A stretch of DNA of 64,000 nucleotides from Spirosoma rigui (GTDB taxonomy: Bacteria > Bacteroidota > Bacteroidia > Cytophagales > Spirosomataceae), in contig NZ_CP020105.1 in assembly GCF_002067135.1 (NCBI RefSeq), positions 2,542,001 to 2,606,000 on the forward strand, read 5' to 3'. The notes beneath the pieces are model-generated. The model was not told where the DNA came from. It made no database searches and saw nothing but the letters and a program-made list of their open reading frames with translations. How positions within the stretch are numbered: the first letter of the stretch is position 1; the number at the start of each line of letters is the position of its first letter. A program made the translations under genes and the position numbers. Shown here piece by piece: positions 50,796 through 58,685 of the stretch.

Positions 50796-53424
50796 GGCGT
50801 TTTTTCCAGACTGTCCAGCCAATTAATAGGGCAACCATGACCAGCAACGCCCATTCATGGGGCTCGGGTACCGCGCCTTCCTGTTTCAGTGTGGCATTAT
50901 CGAGTCCCGAATTGTCTTTTACGATGCCGAAGCGGTCATAGTCGGCGGACGATTCGAGCACGGCGAAACTCGACAACGGCGAAACGACATGGGCTTGCTG
51001 CGCTTCGTGGATTAGGGAGTCAGTTTGGTAGTTCTGATCGAAATAGTGGCGTCCAATGCGCTGCAGCAGGTGATTATACATAAACAGCCGGGCCAGGTGA
51101 TCAGGCGCGGTGTCATCCAGCACTGCTGGCGTTGGCTTCTGCACCTGACGAATGGCCATGCCGGCCTCGGCTAAGGGTACGAAATCGGTTTGGTCAGGCC
51201 GACGGGGAAACGGATGAGCGTTGACTACGTGATTGATGAGATCGGTCGTTGAACCCTGCCTGACCATCACGACGCGCAGCTCGGCCAGGGTTCTCAGGTA
51301 AGGCGATACAAGCGCACCAAGGCAAAATGTCCGGATAGGGGTAATCTGATCCGCTGTCTGCTGCATACGGGTAGCAAAGGCGCTCCCCGTCAGGTCGCTC
51401 AGTGTGGGCGATGCTTTGGTACCTTTGGTTATCAGCAACGCTGTTGCCGGCTGCCGGATTAGATAGAGCGGAAAAAGGCTGAACTGCTGCCGGGCCAGCC
51501 GGTGATAGGTTGCATCCAGATCCGCTTCGGTCAGTTGCGTCAGGCCGTCTTCGAACACCCATACCCGGTTGGGGCAGCGTCGATACGCTTCCCGAAATAC
51601 AGTTTTAAGCTCGTCTAGTTTCCAGGCTGCGTTCAGATCGAGGTAGATGTCGGCGGGCTGGAAAAATTGAATCGCTTCCTGATACGGTTCAACCCGGTAC
51701 GCCTTGTTGTCGAGAACGAACGACTTGGCCGACAGGGCCGGGGCTGCCATCCGGATCGTCCAGTCGGGCGTGTAACTGCCTTCGTGCGTCAGGACTTTCC
51801 CGGTCTGCCTGTCCAGATTCAGGGAAGGAACTACGGTGTTGGGTGCCTGGGTAAATTCAACATGGATCAATTCATTTGCTGACGTAGCCGAGGGTCCGTC
51901 GAAGCGGGGATTCTGATATAGTAATTGTCCATTCGTCAGCGTCAACGGCGATGAAATGCCCAATTTCACCCGCCGTTCCGCATGGGCCGGGCAGGGGAAT
52001 ACCCGTAGCGTAATTCGATTCCCTTCCCGCCAGGATACAATCGAAGGGTCACGCGAAGATTGTCTCGATTCAACATTCACGATCTGGTGATAAGCCGAGT
52101 CGGCTCTGGCTGCGGTAGTCAGGCGGGCGGGTTCTTCCCGACCATTCACCCACAGCGACATTGACGAGATGGCCGAGCCCGGCGGCAAGTAAAAGGTGTA
52201 CAGTGCTTCTTCGGTGGTCGCGGATGATTTATTGACGATATAAAGTGTTTTCTCCGTATAGCTCAATCGGAACTGTGGCCAGATCCGAACCTGAGAAACG
52301 ACACGTTTGGTCGTCAGATTGGCACCGCTCCAAAATTTCCTTTCTGTCATGTGGCGGTTGTCCTGCCATACGTTCAGTACTTTCAGGTAATCGGCATTGG
52401 AGAGGGCATGGCTCGGAAAAAAATGCGTGGCAATGATGGATAGAGGATCGTGAAGCTGGTTGTCGTCCCAACCGGTCCGTTCGGTTCCCAGGCCAAACAG
52501 GCCACCGCCCTGGTTGTCGGATTTCTGGCTACTACGCTGACCGGCCAGCAGAAACTGGCGGGTAAACCAGTTGGGTGTTACCTGTTGAGCAATGAGTACC
52601 CACTCAGGCATGTCGCTGGTTTTCTGAACAAGAGCCTTCATCCGGATGTCTTCCAGCGTATGCAAATGGCTGACCCAGCCCGTCAGAAAAATAGTTACTG
52701 CCACAAGCGGGATCAGCAGGCCAACGCCAACGCCCAGCCGCAGGTGTTCTTCCAGTTTGGCATCCTGCCAGATGCGTTTGATCAGGGTAATGGAAAACGC
52801 CAGCGGAACGAACGTGTGCACCGAAAGGCCGAGGCCAACCAGCAGTGGAAAGCTAATGGGATACAGTTCTCCTACGTACAGCGCCATGTAGACAAACAAC
52901 ACCGCGCCAACTGTCAGCACCGCATACAGAAGCTGCTGGACCCGCACAGGCATGGCTTCTTTCCATGCATAGCCTATCATAGAACTATTCACCAGGAACA
53001 ACGCCCCGCCAAACCACCCGACCGACTCCTGAAAAACGGGTAGCTCACGGTTCAAAGCGTAAGCACTGATCAGCCACAGGATCAGGCAAAGCCAGCGCGT
53101 TGGTCGGCGTTTGCTGTAGCTGGGATGGCGGGCTTTGAAATACCCGCCTGAAACCAGTGGGTACGAGAAACTCAAAGCGACGCCGTAGTGCAGCATGACC
53201 ATCAGACTGTTCAGGGTGCTGCCTTCGCGCAGTAGATCATACAGGAGAAAGGCCCCGCCTGATGACACGACCAGGACAAACCCGGTGTAGTAGGTGGTGC
53301 TCGCAAAGGGCTTCAGCAGCGATTGCAACGCTGGTTGGGGTTCATTACCGGGTTCTGGCAATGACGTGGCAACGGGTGCCGGACTGGTAGACGGGTGCTG
53401 AACCAGCTGATTTTCTGATTCCAT
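50782..53424 (-). CDS. XrtN system VIT domain protein (exosortase substrate)
   Basis: 880 residues from the ATG at 53424. About seven membrane helices occupy 45-250, then comes a VIT (vault/inter-alpha-trypsin) domain near 378-495 (RIWPQFRLSYTEKTLYIVN, TFYLPPGSAISSMSLWVNG, then RITLRVFPCPAHAERRVKLG), then a large soluble part. The C-terminus is a sorting signal: VPEPHEW at 852-858, a hydrophobic helix (ALLVMVALLIGWTVW) and a basic end (KKRHATA). This is the pattern recognised by exosortases, so it is the expected sole substrate of the adjacent XrtN. Its function is unknown. The palindrome just before the start codon marks its own transcription unit. Confidence 0.92.
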   Translation of the reverse strand: MESENQLVQHPSTSPAPVATSLPEPGNEPQPALQSLLKPFASTTYYTGFVLVVSSGGAFLLYDLLREGSTLNSLMVMLHYGVALSFSYPLVSGGYFKARHPSYSKRRPTRWLCLILWLISAYALNRELPVFQESVGWFGGALFLVNSSMIGYAWKEAMPVRVQQLLYAVLTVGAVLFVYMALYVGELYPISFPLLVGLGLSVHTFVPLAFSITLIKRIWQDAKLEEHLRLGVGVGLLIPLVAVTIFLTGWVSHLHTLEDIRMKALVQKTSDMPEWVLIAQQVTPNWFTRQFLLAGQRSSQKSDNQGGGLFGLGTERTGWDDNQLHDPLSIIATHFFPSHALSNADYLKVLNVWQDNRHMTERKFWSGANLTTKRVVSQVRIWPQFRLSYTEKTLYIVNKSSATTEEALYTFYLPPGSAISSMSLWVNGREEPARLTTAARADSAYHQIVNVESRQSSRDPSIVSWREGNRITLRVFPCPAHAERRVKLGISSPLTLTNGQLLYQNPRFDGPSATSANELIHVEFTQAPNTVVPSLNLDRQTGKVLTHEGSYTPDWTIRMAAPALSAKSFVLDNKAYRVEPYQEAIQFFQPADIYLDLNAAWKLDELKTVFREAYRRCPNRVWVFEDGLTQLTEADLDATYHRLARQQFSLFPLYLIRQPATALLITKGTKASPTLSDLTGSAFATRMQQTADQITPIRTFCLGALVSPYLRTLAELRVVMVRQGSTTDLINHVVNAHPFPRRPDQTDFVPLAEAGMAIRQVQKPTPAVLDDTAPDHLARLFMYNHLLQRIGRHYFDQNYQTDSLIHEAQQAHVVSPLSSFAVLESSADYDRFGIVKDNSGLDNATLKQEGAVPEPHEWALLVMVALLIGWTVWKKRHATA

Positions 53425-53430
53425 AAAAGT

Positions 53431-53447
53431 ACTTTGTTTTTCAAAGT
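53431..53447 (-). promoter_or_regulatory. Palindromic operator candidate before the VIT gene
   Basis: ACTTTG-ttttt-CAAAGT, a perfect 6-base inverted repeat 6 bases upstream of the ATG at 53424. It shares its extended flank (AAAGTACTTTG) with the site at 55553-55571, which precedes the first gene of the upstream unit. The arm TACTTTG also resembles a -7 box, so the palindrome may overlap the promoter, as expected for a repressor site. Confidence 0.65.
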
Positions 53448-53469
53448 GAATAATCAAAAGGGCATATGC

Positions 53470-53501
53470 TTTCACGCGTCTGAATAACCAGACGCGTGAA
53501 A
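53470..53501 (-). terminator. Hairpin between the regulator gene and the VIT gene
   Basis: Perfect 13-base arms (TTTCACGCGTCTG and CAGACGCGTGAAA) around a 6-base loop, starting 18 bases after the regulator stop. It divides the minus-strand cluster into two transcription units; no strong T-run follows, so some read-through is likely. Confidence 0.8.
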
Positions 53502-53518
53502 CAGGTTGTAGCCAGAAG

Positions 53519-53815
53519 CTATACGTTCTTTATGAAGTCTTCGAGGGCATTCAGGTGTTCGGAAAATGCCTGCCGGCCACTCGCCGTGGCGGAGTACGTG
53601 GTATTGGGTTTTCGACCAATGAATTGTTTCTGGACGGCCACATAGCCCGACTCCTCCAGTGCCCGCAGGTGGGTGGCGAGGTTGCCGTCGGTGAGGCCGA
53701 GGAGTTCTTTGAGCGCGTTGAAACTCTGGGTGTCGTTAACCATCAGGACCGACATGATATTCAGGCGCGCTTTGCTCTCGAATGCTTTATTAAATTGAGC
53801 CAGCAGGTCTTTCAT
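53519..53815 (-). CDS. Winged-helix transcriptional regulator
   Basis: 98 residues, a compact DNA-binding domain. The helix-turn-helix lies near 20-60 (SVLMVNDTQSFNALKELLGL, then TDGNLATHLRALEESGYV as recognition helix) and the wing is FIGRKPNTTYSATASG. It resembles the small stand-alone winged-helix family used by Bacteroidota beside membrane proteins. Its start overlaps the stop of the membrane protein gene by 4 bases, so the two are coupled. I infer that it binds the two palindromes of this locus; it has no sensor domain of its own, so the membrane partner may supply the signal. Confidence 0.9.
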   Translation of the reverse strand: MKDLLAQFNKAFESKARLNIMSVLMVNDTQSFNALKELLGLTDGNLATHLRALEESGYVAVQKQFIGRKPNTTYSATASGRQAFSEHLNALEDFIKNV

Positions 53816-54459
53816 GCGGTATTTCGTTCGTATTTATAGTACATCGCCAGGCCATAGACGATATGTAAGAGACCAAAGCCCACCGCCCAGGCCAGCAGGT
53901 TATAGCCCGGCCAGAACAGCGATAACAGGCCCAGGCCAATTTCACAGTAAGCCAGCGACTCCACATCGCGCAGCGTGTACTTGCTGCCATTGAGCAGGGC
54001 GAGGCCGTAAAAGATAAGCGTGGCAGGGAGGGCCAGCCAGATAAGATCGTAGCGGAACAGCGCCAGGCAAAAGAGGCCCCCGGCAGCCAGCGGTACCGCC
54101 ATTGCCCAGACGAGCCGTTTGGAACTGGCATTCCACACCGTCTGTCCCTGCCGACGCGCCTTCCGGACCGTGAAGTAGGTACCCGCCAGCAGCGCGCCTA
54201 CCATTACGGCCAACCCTACGGTAATGAGAAACTGAGCGATCTGGGCATGAGCTGCCGTATCGTAAAGTTCGAGCCGGTTGTAGTTGAGGACCCGGAACCA
54301 GTCGGTTTGAAGCCGGCCGTACACAACGCCTGCTCCGGCCAGCGCCACTACTCCCGCCGATACGCCCGACAGGCCACTTAGCGACAGAAATTTGGCCGAG
54401 CGCTCCATCAGACTGCGGATTTCCGTCAGCGTCTGTAAATGTTCACGCGATTCGTACAT
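53812..54459 (-). CDS. Membrane protein of unknown function, partner of the regulator
   Basis: 215 residues. The cytoplasmic N-terminus (MYESREHLQTLTEIRSLMER) is a short amphipathic helix, followed by about six helices in two groups: near 27-50 (SGVSAGVVALAGAGVVYG), 75-98, 115-145 and 160-205. No transport or enzyme motif. Pairs of a small winged-helix regulator and a six-helix membrane protein overlapping by ATGA are frequent in this phylum. The membrane protein may sense the envelope and control the regulator (inference). Confidence 0.75.
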   Translation of the reverse strand: MYESREHLQTLTEIRSLMERSAKFLSLSGLSGVSAGVVALAGAGVVYGRLQTDWFRVLNYNRLELYDTAAHAQIAQFLITVGLAVMVGALLAGTYFTVRKARRQGQTVWNASSKRLVWAMAVPLAAGGLFCLALFRYDLIWLALPATLIFYGLALLNGSKYTLRDVESLAYCEIGLGLLSLFWPGYNLLAWAVGFGLLHIVYGLAMYYKYERNTA

Positions 54460-54488
54460 AGTAAGTCAATAATCAACAGTCGTTATAA

Positions 54489-54860
54489 TCAGCTAAGGAG
54501 GATGTCGAGCAGCCGCCCGCCCAGAATGAATAATCCCACGGTAACGGCAACAATGGCCAGAATCAGGACTGCACCGGAAGCCATGTCTTTGATCGCCTTG
54601 ATTTGAGGGTGAATACCCGGCGACACGAAATCACACAGTTTTTCGAGGGCGGTGTTGATGGCTTCTGCCGCCCAGACCAGCCCGATCTGCGTGACCAGGA
54701 TGGCCCACTCAACCCGGCTGATTTCTAGCCAGGAACCCAGCACCACAACCAGTATGGCGACGAGTAAATGCACTCTGGCGTTGTTCTCGTAGCGAAACAG
54801 ATCAACGATTCCCTGTCCCGCAAACCGAAAACTGCGCACGACCTTACGCCCGTTTATCAT
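54489..54860 (-). CDS. dgkA: Diacylglycerol kinase (DgkA family)
   Basis: 123 residues, a three-helix membrane enzyme that phosphorylates diacylglycerol or a related lipid such as undecaprenol. The N-terminal amphipathic helix (SFRFAGQGIVDLFRYENNAR) is followed by the active-site motif EAINTALEKLCD and by KAIKDMASGAVL with the conserved Lys-Asp. The size and motifs fit the Gram-positive-type UndK/DgkA family. It overlaps the DUF1361 gene by 17 bases. In an exosortase locus it might recycle the lipid carrier used for protein or glycan attachment (inference). Confidence 0.93.
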   Translation of the reverse strand: MINGRKVVRSFRFAGQGIVDLFRYENNARVHLLVAILVVVLGSWLEISRVEWAILVTQIGLVWAAEAINTALEKLCDFVSPGIHPQIKAIKDMASGAVLILAIVAVTVGLFILGGRLLDILLS

Positions 54861-55542
54861 AATCGACGTACCAGTAGAACGCTACGTACAAAACAACCAG
54901 CACAAACCCGTAGGAAAGCGTTAGCTTAAGGCTTAAATGGTCGTGAAAAACACGGGACAGGGCATCAACCAACGCAAATGGCTTCGTTAGTATATCCCAG
55001 CTGTTCCACCGACCAAACCGCCCCAGGTAAATGCCAAACCCCGAAAGCAGCTGAGTGCCGGTCATGAGCGCCCAGGCGATCCAGGCACCCGTAAGCGGAC
55101 GCACCATTCGGTGGACGATGAGTGTTGAGTAGAGGCCAGCCAGCAAACCCGTCTGCGCAAATAGAAAAAGCGTCATCGTGTCGAACCAGAGCAGCGGGGC
55201 ATCGACGTTTTTGATGTGAAAAAGGTCCGTGATGATGTAGGGTGCGTTGGGCAAAAATGCCAGCCATACCGCCAGACCACCCGCCATGAGCCAGCGGCTG
55301 AGAAAACCCGCCGTGCGCAAATCCCGCAGGACCAGCACAACGCCCAGTGGAAAAAAAGCCAGAAACAGGTTCCAGGTCAGCATGATGAAAAACCACCAGT
55401 TACCCGTTAACAGCCCCCGGGTGGTTACCAGACACAATCCGGCCATGGCTAAACCCGCCAGCGCTACCAGCCCTTTGCCGGCCTTGAGGTGGCCCGGCTG
55501 CTCAATCAGCGTGCGGGCAAATGGAGAAAGCGATTGTTGCAT
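54844..55542 (-). CDS. DUF1361 family membrane protein
   Basis: 232 residues in about seven helices. DUF1361 marks are FLPNAPYIITDLFHI near 100-114 with the preceding AVWLAFLPN, and GIYLGRFGRWNSWDI near 172-186. The function of the family is unknown. It is the first gene of the unit that also encodes DgkA, the membrane partner and the regulator, and its start codon sits 10 bases after the palindrome at 55553-55571. Confidence 0.88.
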   Translation of the reverse strand: MQQSLSPFARTLIEQPGHLKAGKGLVALAGLAMAGLCLVTTRGLLTGNWWFFIMLTWNLFLAFFPLGVVLVLRDLRTAGFLSRWLMAGGLAVWLAFLPNAPYIITDLFHIKNVDAPLLWFDTMTLFLFAQTGLLAGLYSTLIVHRMVRPLTGAWIAWALMTGTQLLSGFGIYLGRFGRWNSWDILTKPFALVDALSRVFHDHLSLKLTLSYGFVLVVLYVAFYWYVDYDKRA

Positions 55543-55552
55543 GGATTTAAAG

Positions 55553-55571
55553 TACTTTGAGTTGCAAAGTA
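55553..55571 (-). promoter_or_regulatory. Palindromic operator candidate before the DUF1361 gene
   Basis: TACTTTG-agttg-CAAAGTA, a perfect 7-base inverted repeat 10 bases upstream of the ATG at 55542. It matches the site before the VIT gene in both arms, spacing and flank. Together the two sites head the two units of the exosortase N locus. Confidence 0.65.
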
Positions 55572-55735
55572 GAGCAGCGTTTTTTGATCCACCAACTAAT
55601 TCGACTGATTTCTTTTAAATGGTATCCCCGGACGAATGGACCAGCGTACGTAAGGCTGGTGAACAGGGTGTCGTAGGTGGCTGCTGGTCAACTGATTGAC
55701 AAAGAAAATAGTCATTAACGAGCCAACGCGTTACT

Positions 55736-55765
55736 TTTGACCATTGGCTGTATCGGCTACATTTG
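55736..55765 (+). promoter_or_regulatory. Promoter (TTTG, 18 bases, TACATTTG)
   Basis: TTTG at 55736-55739 and an exact -7 box TACATTTG at 55758-55765, giving a leader of about 45 bases before the ATG at 55819. This is the best promoter match in the window. Confidence 0.8.
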
Positions 55766-55818
55766 TTCTGAACAGTGCGTAATTATCTAATCAGAAACCA
55801 GTTATCCGGGCTTTCGTA

Positions 55819-56922
55819 ATGAACAGTAGTGACCCAATAGCCGTATCAACACCCGGCCGCATATGTCTTTTTGGCGAGCACCAGGATTATCTGGGCTTGC
55901 CCGTAATTGCCGCAGCCATCTCCCGGCGCATGTATCTGACGGGTGTTCCGCGCACTGACCAACAGGTCGTTATTCAATTGCCGGATCTTGGTCAATCAGA
56001 ATCATTCTCGTTAATTGGTCCTCTGGCTTACGTAGCCAGACGGGATTATTTCAGGAGTGCCGTCAACGTAGTCCGTCGCGAAGAGGGTGCAACTTTCTCG
56101 CGGGGGGTCGATGTAACCGTGCGCGGGACTATCCCCATCAACGCCGGTACTTCCAGCTCATCGGCGCTGATCGTAAGCTGGGTCAATCTGTTGCTCCAAC
56201 TGGCTGATGAACCACAAACGCGCAGTCGGGAGGCAATTGCTGGCATAGCCCACCGGGCTGAAGTGCTGGAATTTGGTGAACCGGGTGGCATGATGGACCA
56301 CTACGCCACCGCCGTAGGCGATGTTATCTATCTGGAGTCGGAGCCAGCCATTCAGATCACGCACCTGAGGCCGGCACTGGGTACATTTGTGCTGGGCGAC
56401 TCCGGCGAACCCAAAGACACGCTGGGAATCCTGAAGCACGTGAAGTTCGGAATGCTGGATGCGCTGAAGAAAATTCACGCCTACCAGCCAACGTTCGATC
56501 TGACTACGGCCCCGCTCGACTCGGCTAACGACTACCGCCACCTGCTAACGGCCGATGAATTAAGCCTGTTGCGAAGCAACCTGTCGGACCGGGATATTTT
56601 GCGCGAAGCGCTTATCGTACTCGACGCCCCCCGCATCGACGATAGCCGGTTTGGCGAACTGCTGAACCGGCACCAGGATAATCTGCGGGAGGCCAAGCGG
56701 ATCTCGACGCCAAAAATTGATCGGATGCTGACGGCGGCCCTACAGGCCGGGGCGTTGGGCGGAAAAATCAATGGGTCCGGTGGGGGCGGGTGTATGTTTG
56801 CGTATGCCCCCCAAAATCCGGAAGCCGTAGCCGCGGCTATCGAACAACAGGGGGGGCAAGCATATATTATTACGGTCGACAGTGGAACACGGAATGAATC
56901 GGCAGCGGTTCTTACCGCGTGA
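55819..56922 (+). CDS. GHMP family sugar kinase (galactokinase-like)
   Basis: 367 residues. GHMP motifs are in order: PGRICLFGEHQDYLG near 12-26 (galactokinase signature GRxxxxGEHxDY), the phosphate loop PINAGTSSSSALIVSW near 104-119, and the C-terminal KINGSGGGGCMFAYAP near 315-330. The first signature favours a galactokinase-type sugar kinase over mevalonate or homoserine kinase, but the substrate could be another sugar such as an arabinose or a uronic acid. It is cytoplasmic, with its own promoter. Confidence 0.9.
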   Translation: MNSSDPIAVSTPGRICLFGEHQDYLGLPVIAAAISRRMYLTGVPRTDQQVVIQLPDLGQSESFSLIGPLAYVARRDYFRSAVNVVRREEGATFSRGVDVTVRGTIPINAGTSSSSALIVSWVNLLLQLADEPQTRSREAIAGIAHRAEVLEFGEPGGMMDHYATAVGDVIYLESEPAIQITHLRPALGTFVLGDSGEPKDTLGILKHVKFGMLDALKKIHAYQPTFDLTTAPLDSANDYRHLLTADELSLLRSNLSDRDILREALIVLDAPRIDDSRFGELLNRHQDNLREAKRISTPKIDRMLTAALQAGALGGKINGSGGGGCMFAYAPQNPEAVAAAIEQQGGQAYIITVDSGTRNESAAVLTA

Positions 56923-57017
56923 AGTCCTGACCCCTAAGGAACCGTACAGAGCTGGCGAATAGCTGACTGAAAGCCGTATCTGACCGTAGTGTAGCTCATT
57001 TACTCGTATCTTTACGT

Positions 57018-57854
57018 ATGACGTTTACTGAAATGACCCCCCGCCGTCAGACGCAGTTACTGGCGTTCGACCGGCTACTGACCATCATGGACGAACTGCG
57101 CGAGCAGTGCCCCTGGGACCGCAAACAAACGCTGGAAAGCCTGCGCCACCTCACCATCGAAGAAACTTACGAGCTTTCTGATGCTATCCTGGAGAACGAC
57201 CTGTCCGAAATTCGCAAGGAGTTGGGCGACATTCAGTTGCACCTGGTTTTTTATGCTAAAATTGCCTCGGAAGCAGCGGCCAGTTCGCCCGGCCGGTTCG
57301 ATATGGCCGACGTGCTGAATGGTGTTTGCGACAAGCTAATTAGTCGGCATCCGCATATCTATGGCGATGCTACCGGCCAAAAAGTCGTGGCCGATACCGA
57401 AGAGCAGGTCAAAGCCAACTGGGAGCAGCTAAAACTAAAAGAAGGTAATAAGTCGGTACTGGGTGGCGTACCCGGTTCATTGCCTGCGCTGGTGAAAGCC
57501 ATGCGTATTCAGGAAAAAGCGAGGGGCGCGGGCTTCGACTGGGACGAGAAGCAGCAGGTGTGGGAGAAGGTTGAAGAAGAGATGCAGGAGTTCAAGGCAG
57601 AGTTCAATGTCGATACGGGCGAGTCGATCAATACCGAACGGGCGGAAGGTGAATTTGGGGATCTGCTGTTCTCGCTCGTCAACTACGCCCGGTTCATTGA
57701 TATAAATCCGGAAACGGCGCTGGAACGCACAAACAAAAAGTTTATCAAACGCTTTCAGTACCTGGAGGAGCGTGCACGGGCCAACGGTAAAGCCCTGGCC
57801 GATATGACGCTGGCCGAAATGGATGTTTACTGGAACGAAGCTAAAACGGTATGA
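57018..57854 (+). CDS. mazG: Nucleoside triphosphate pyrophosphohydrolase MazG
   Basis: 278 residues with two MazG domains. The N-terminal one has REQCPWDRKQTLESLRHLT and EETYELSDAI with the Mg-binding Glu; the second starts near 165 (KAMRIQEKARGAGFDW, then EKVEEEMQEFKAE and FGDLLFSLVNYAR). It hydrolyses NTPs to NMPs and diphosphate, removing damaged or excess nucleotides. A near-match promoter box (TATCTTTA) lies 10 bases before the ATG. The stop overlaps the next start by 4 bases. Confidence 0.95.
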   Translation: MTFTEMTPRRQTQLLAFDRLLTIMDELREQCPWDRKQTLESLRHLTIEETYELSDAILENDLSEIRKELGDIQLHLVFYAKIASEAAASSPGRFDMADVLNGVCDKLISRHPHIYGDATGQKVVADTEEQVKANWEQLKLKEGNKSVLGGVPGSLPALVKAMRIQEKARGAGFDWDEKQQVWEKVEEEMQEFKAEFNVDTGESINTERAEGEFGDLLFSLVNYARFIDINPETALERTNKKFIKRFQYLEERARANGKALADMTLAEMDVYWNEAKTV

Positions 57855-58582
57855 GAATTGCGTTTATAACCGATCTGCATATCGGAGCCGACGGTGAGAA
57901 GCCGACGGATGTCGATGTCCGACAAAACTTTCTGAAGGCGCTCGCTTTTCTGCCTCAGATCAAACCGGCCTGCGTGGTACTGGGTGGGGATCTCTGTCTG
58001 GAAACCGGCGACCGGGCCGTCTACACCTGGATTCGGGAAGAACTCGAAAAACTGCCCTACCCGTATCGGGTCATTGCCGGAAATCACGATAGCTCGGCCC
58101 TGATGGCCGACGTATTCGGTCTGTCGCACCACCTGCACGGCAACGAGTTGTACTACGCATTGCCGCTCGAAGGCCGGCCGGCTTTGTTTCTGGATTCATC
58201 GGCGGGGGAGTTTTCGCCGGCTCAGTGGACATGGCTGGGCGACTACATGGATGCGCTCCGGGGTAATAACCTGCTGGTATTCATGCACCACCCACCCCTG
58301 CCTGCCGACGTAACCTTCATGGACAGTCACTATCCTTTTCGCCAGAGCGACCAGTTTCTGGATATGGTGCGCGATTTGCCCTGCCACGTGACGGTTGTAT
58401 GCGGCCATTACCACGTGGAAAAAATGGTGCAACGGGGTAACCTGCTTGCCCTGCTCACACCGTCGACGTACCTGCAGATGAAACACGATTCTGTGGAAAT
58501 GGTCGTGGACAACTTCAGCATCGGCGTTCGGGAAATCAACCTGACCACACACGGTACCAACAGCACCGTACACTATATCTAA
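57851..58582 (+). CDS. Metallophosphoesterase (CpdA-like)
   Basis: 243 residues without a signal peptide, so cytoplasmic. Calcineurin-type metal motifs: FITDLHIGA, LGGDLCLE, AGNHDSSA, FMHHPPLP and CGHYHVEK. The size and motif order fit class III cyclic nucleotide phosphodiesterases such as CpdA. Whether it uses cAMP is not shown. It overlaps mazG by 4 bases (ATGA), so both nucleotide-directed hydrolases are made together. Confidence 0.9.
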   Translation: MRIAFITDLHIGADGEKPTDVDVRQNFLKALAFLPQIKPACVVLGGDLCLETGDRAVYTWIREELEKLPYPYRVIAGNHDSSALMADVFGLSHHLHGNELYYALPLEGRPALFLDSSAGEFSPAQWTWLGDYMDALRGNNLLVFMHHPPLPADVTFMDSHYPFRQSDQFLDMVRDLPCHVTVVCGHYHVEKMVQRGNLLALLTPSTYLQMKHDSVEMVVDNFSIGVREINLTTHGTNSTVHYI

Positions 58583-58595
58583 GCCCGGATGTCAA

Positions 58596-58669
58596 AAGAG
58601 GATTCGGATGGTGTTCAGGAGTACCGAATTCTATGAATTCTAAAGCCAGCGAACCATCCAAATCCTCTT
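58596..58669 (+). terminator. Terminator after the mazG operon
   Basis: 17-base arms (AAGAGGATTCGGATGGT and ACCATCCAAATCCTCTT, one mismatch) around a 40-base loop that itself contains GAATTC-tat-GAATTC, followed by AAAATCC. Convergent with guaB, so it may stop both transcripts. Confidence 0.8.
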
Positions 58670-58685
58670 AAAATCCTGCTTCCGA

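Noticed and set aside
54160-55540. The DUF1361/DgkA genes as part of an LPS or capsule cluster
   Set aside because: No glycosyltransferase, polymerase or flippase gene is near; the only coherent neighbours are the exosortase genes.
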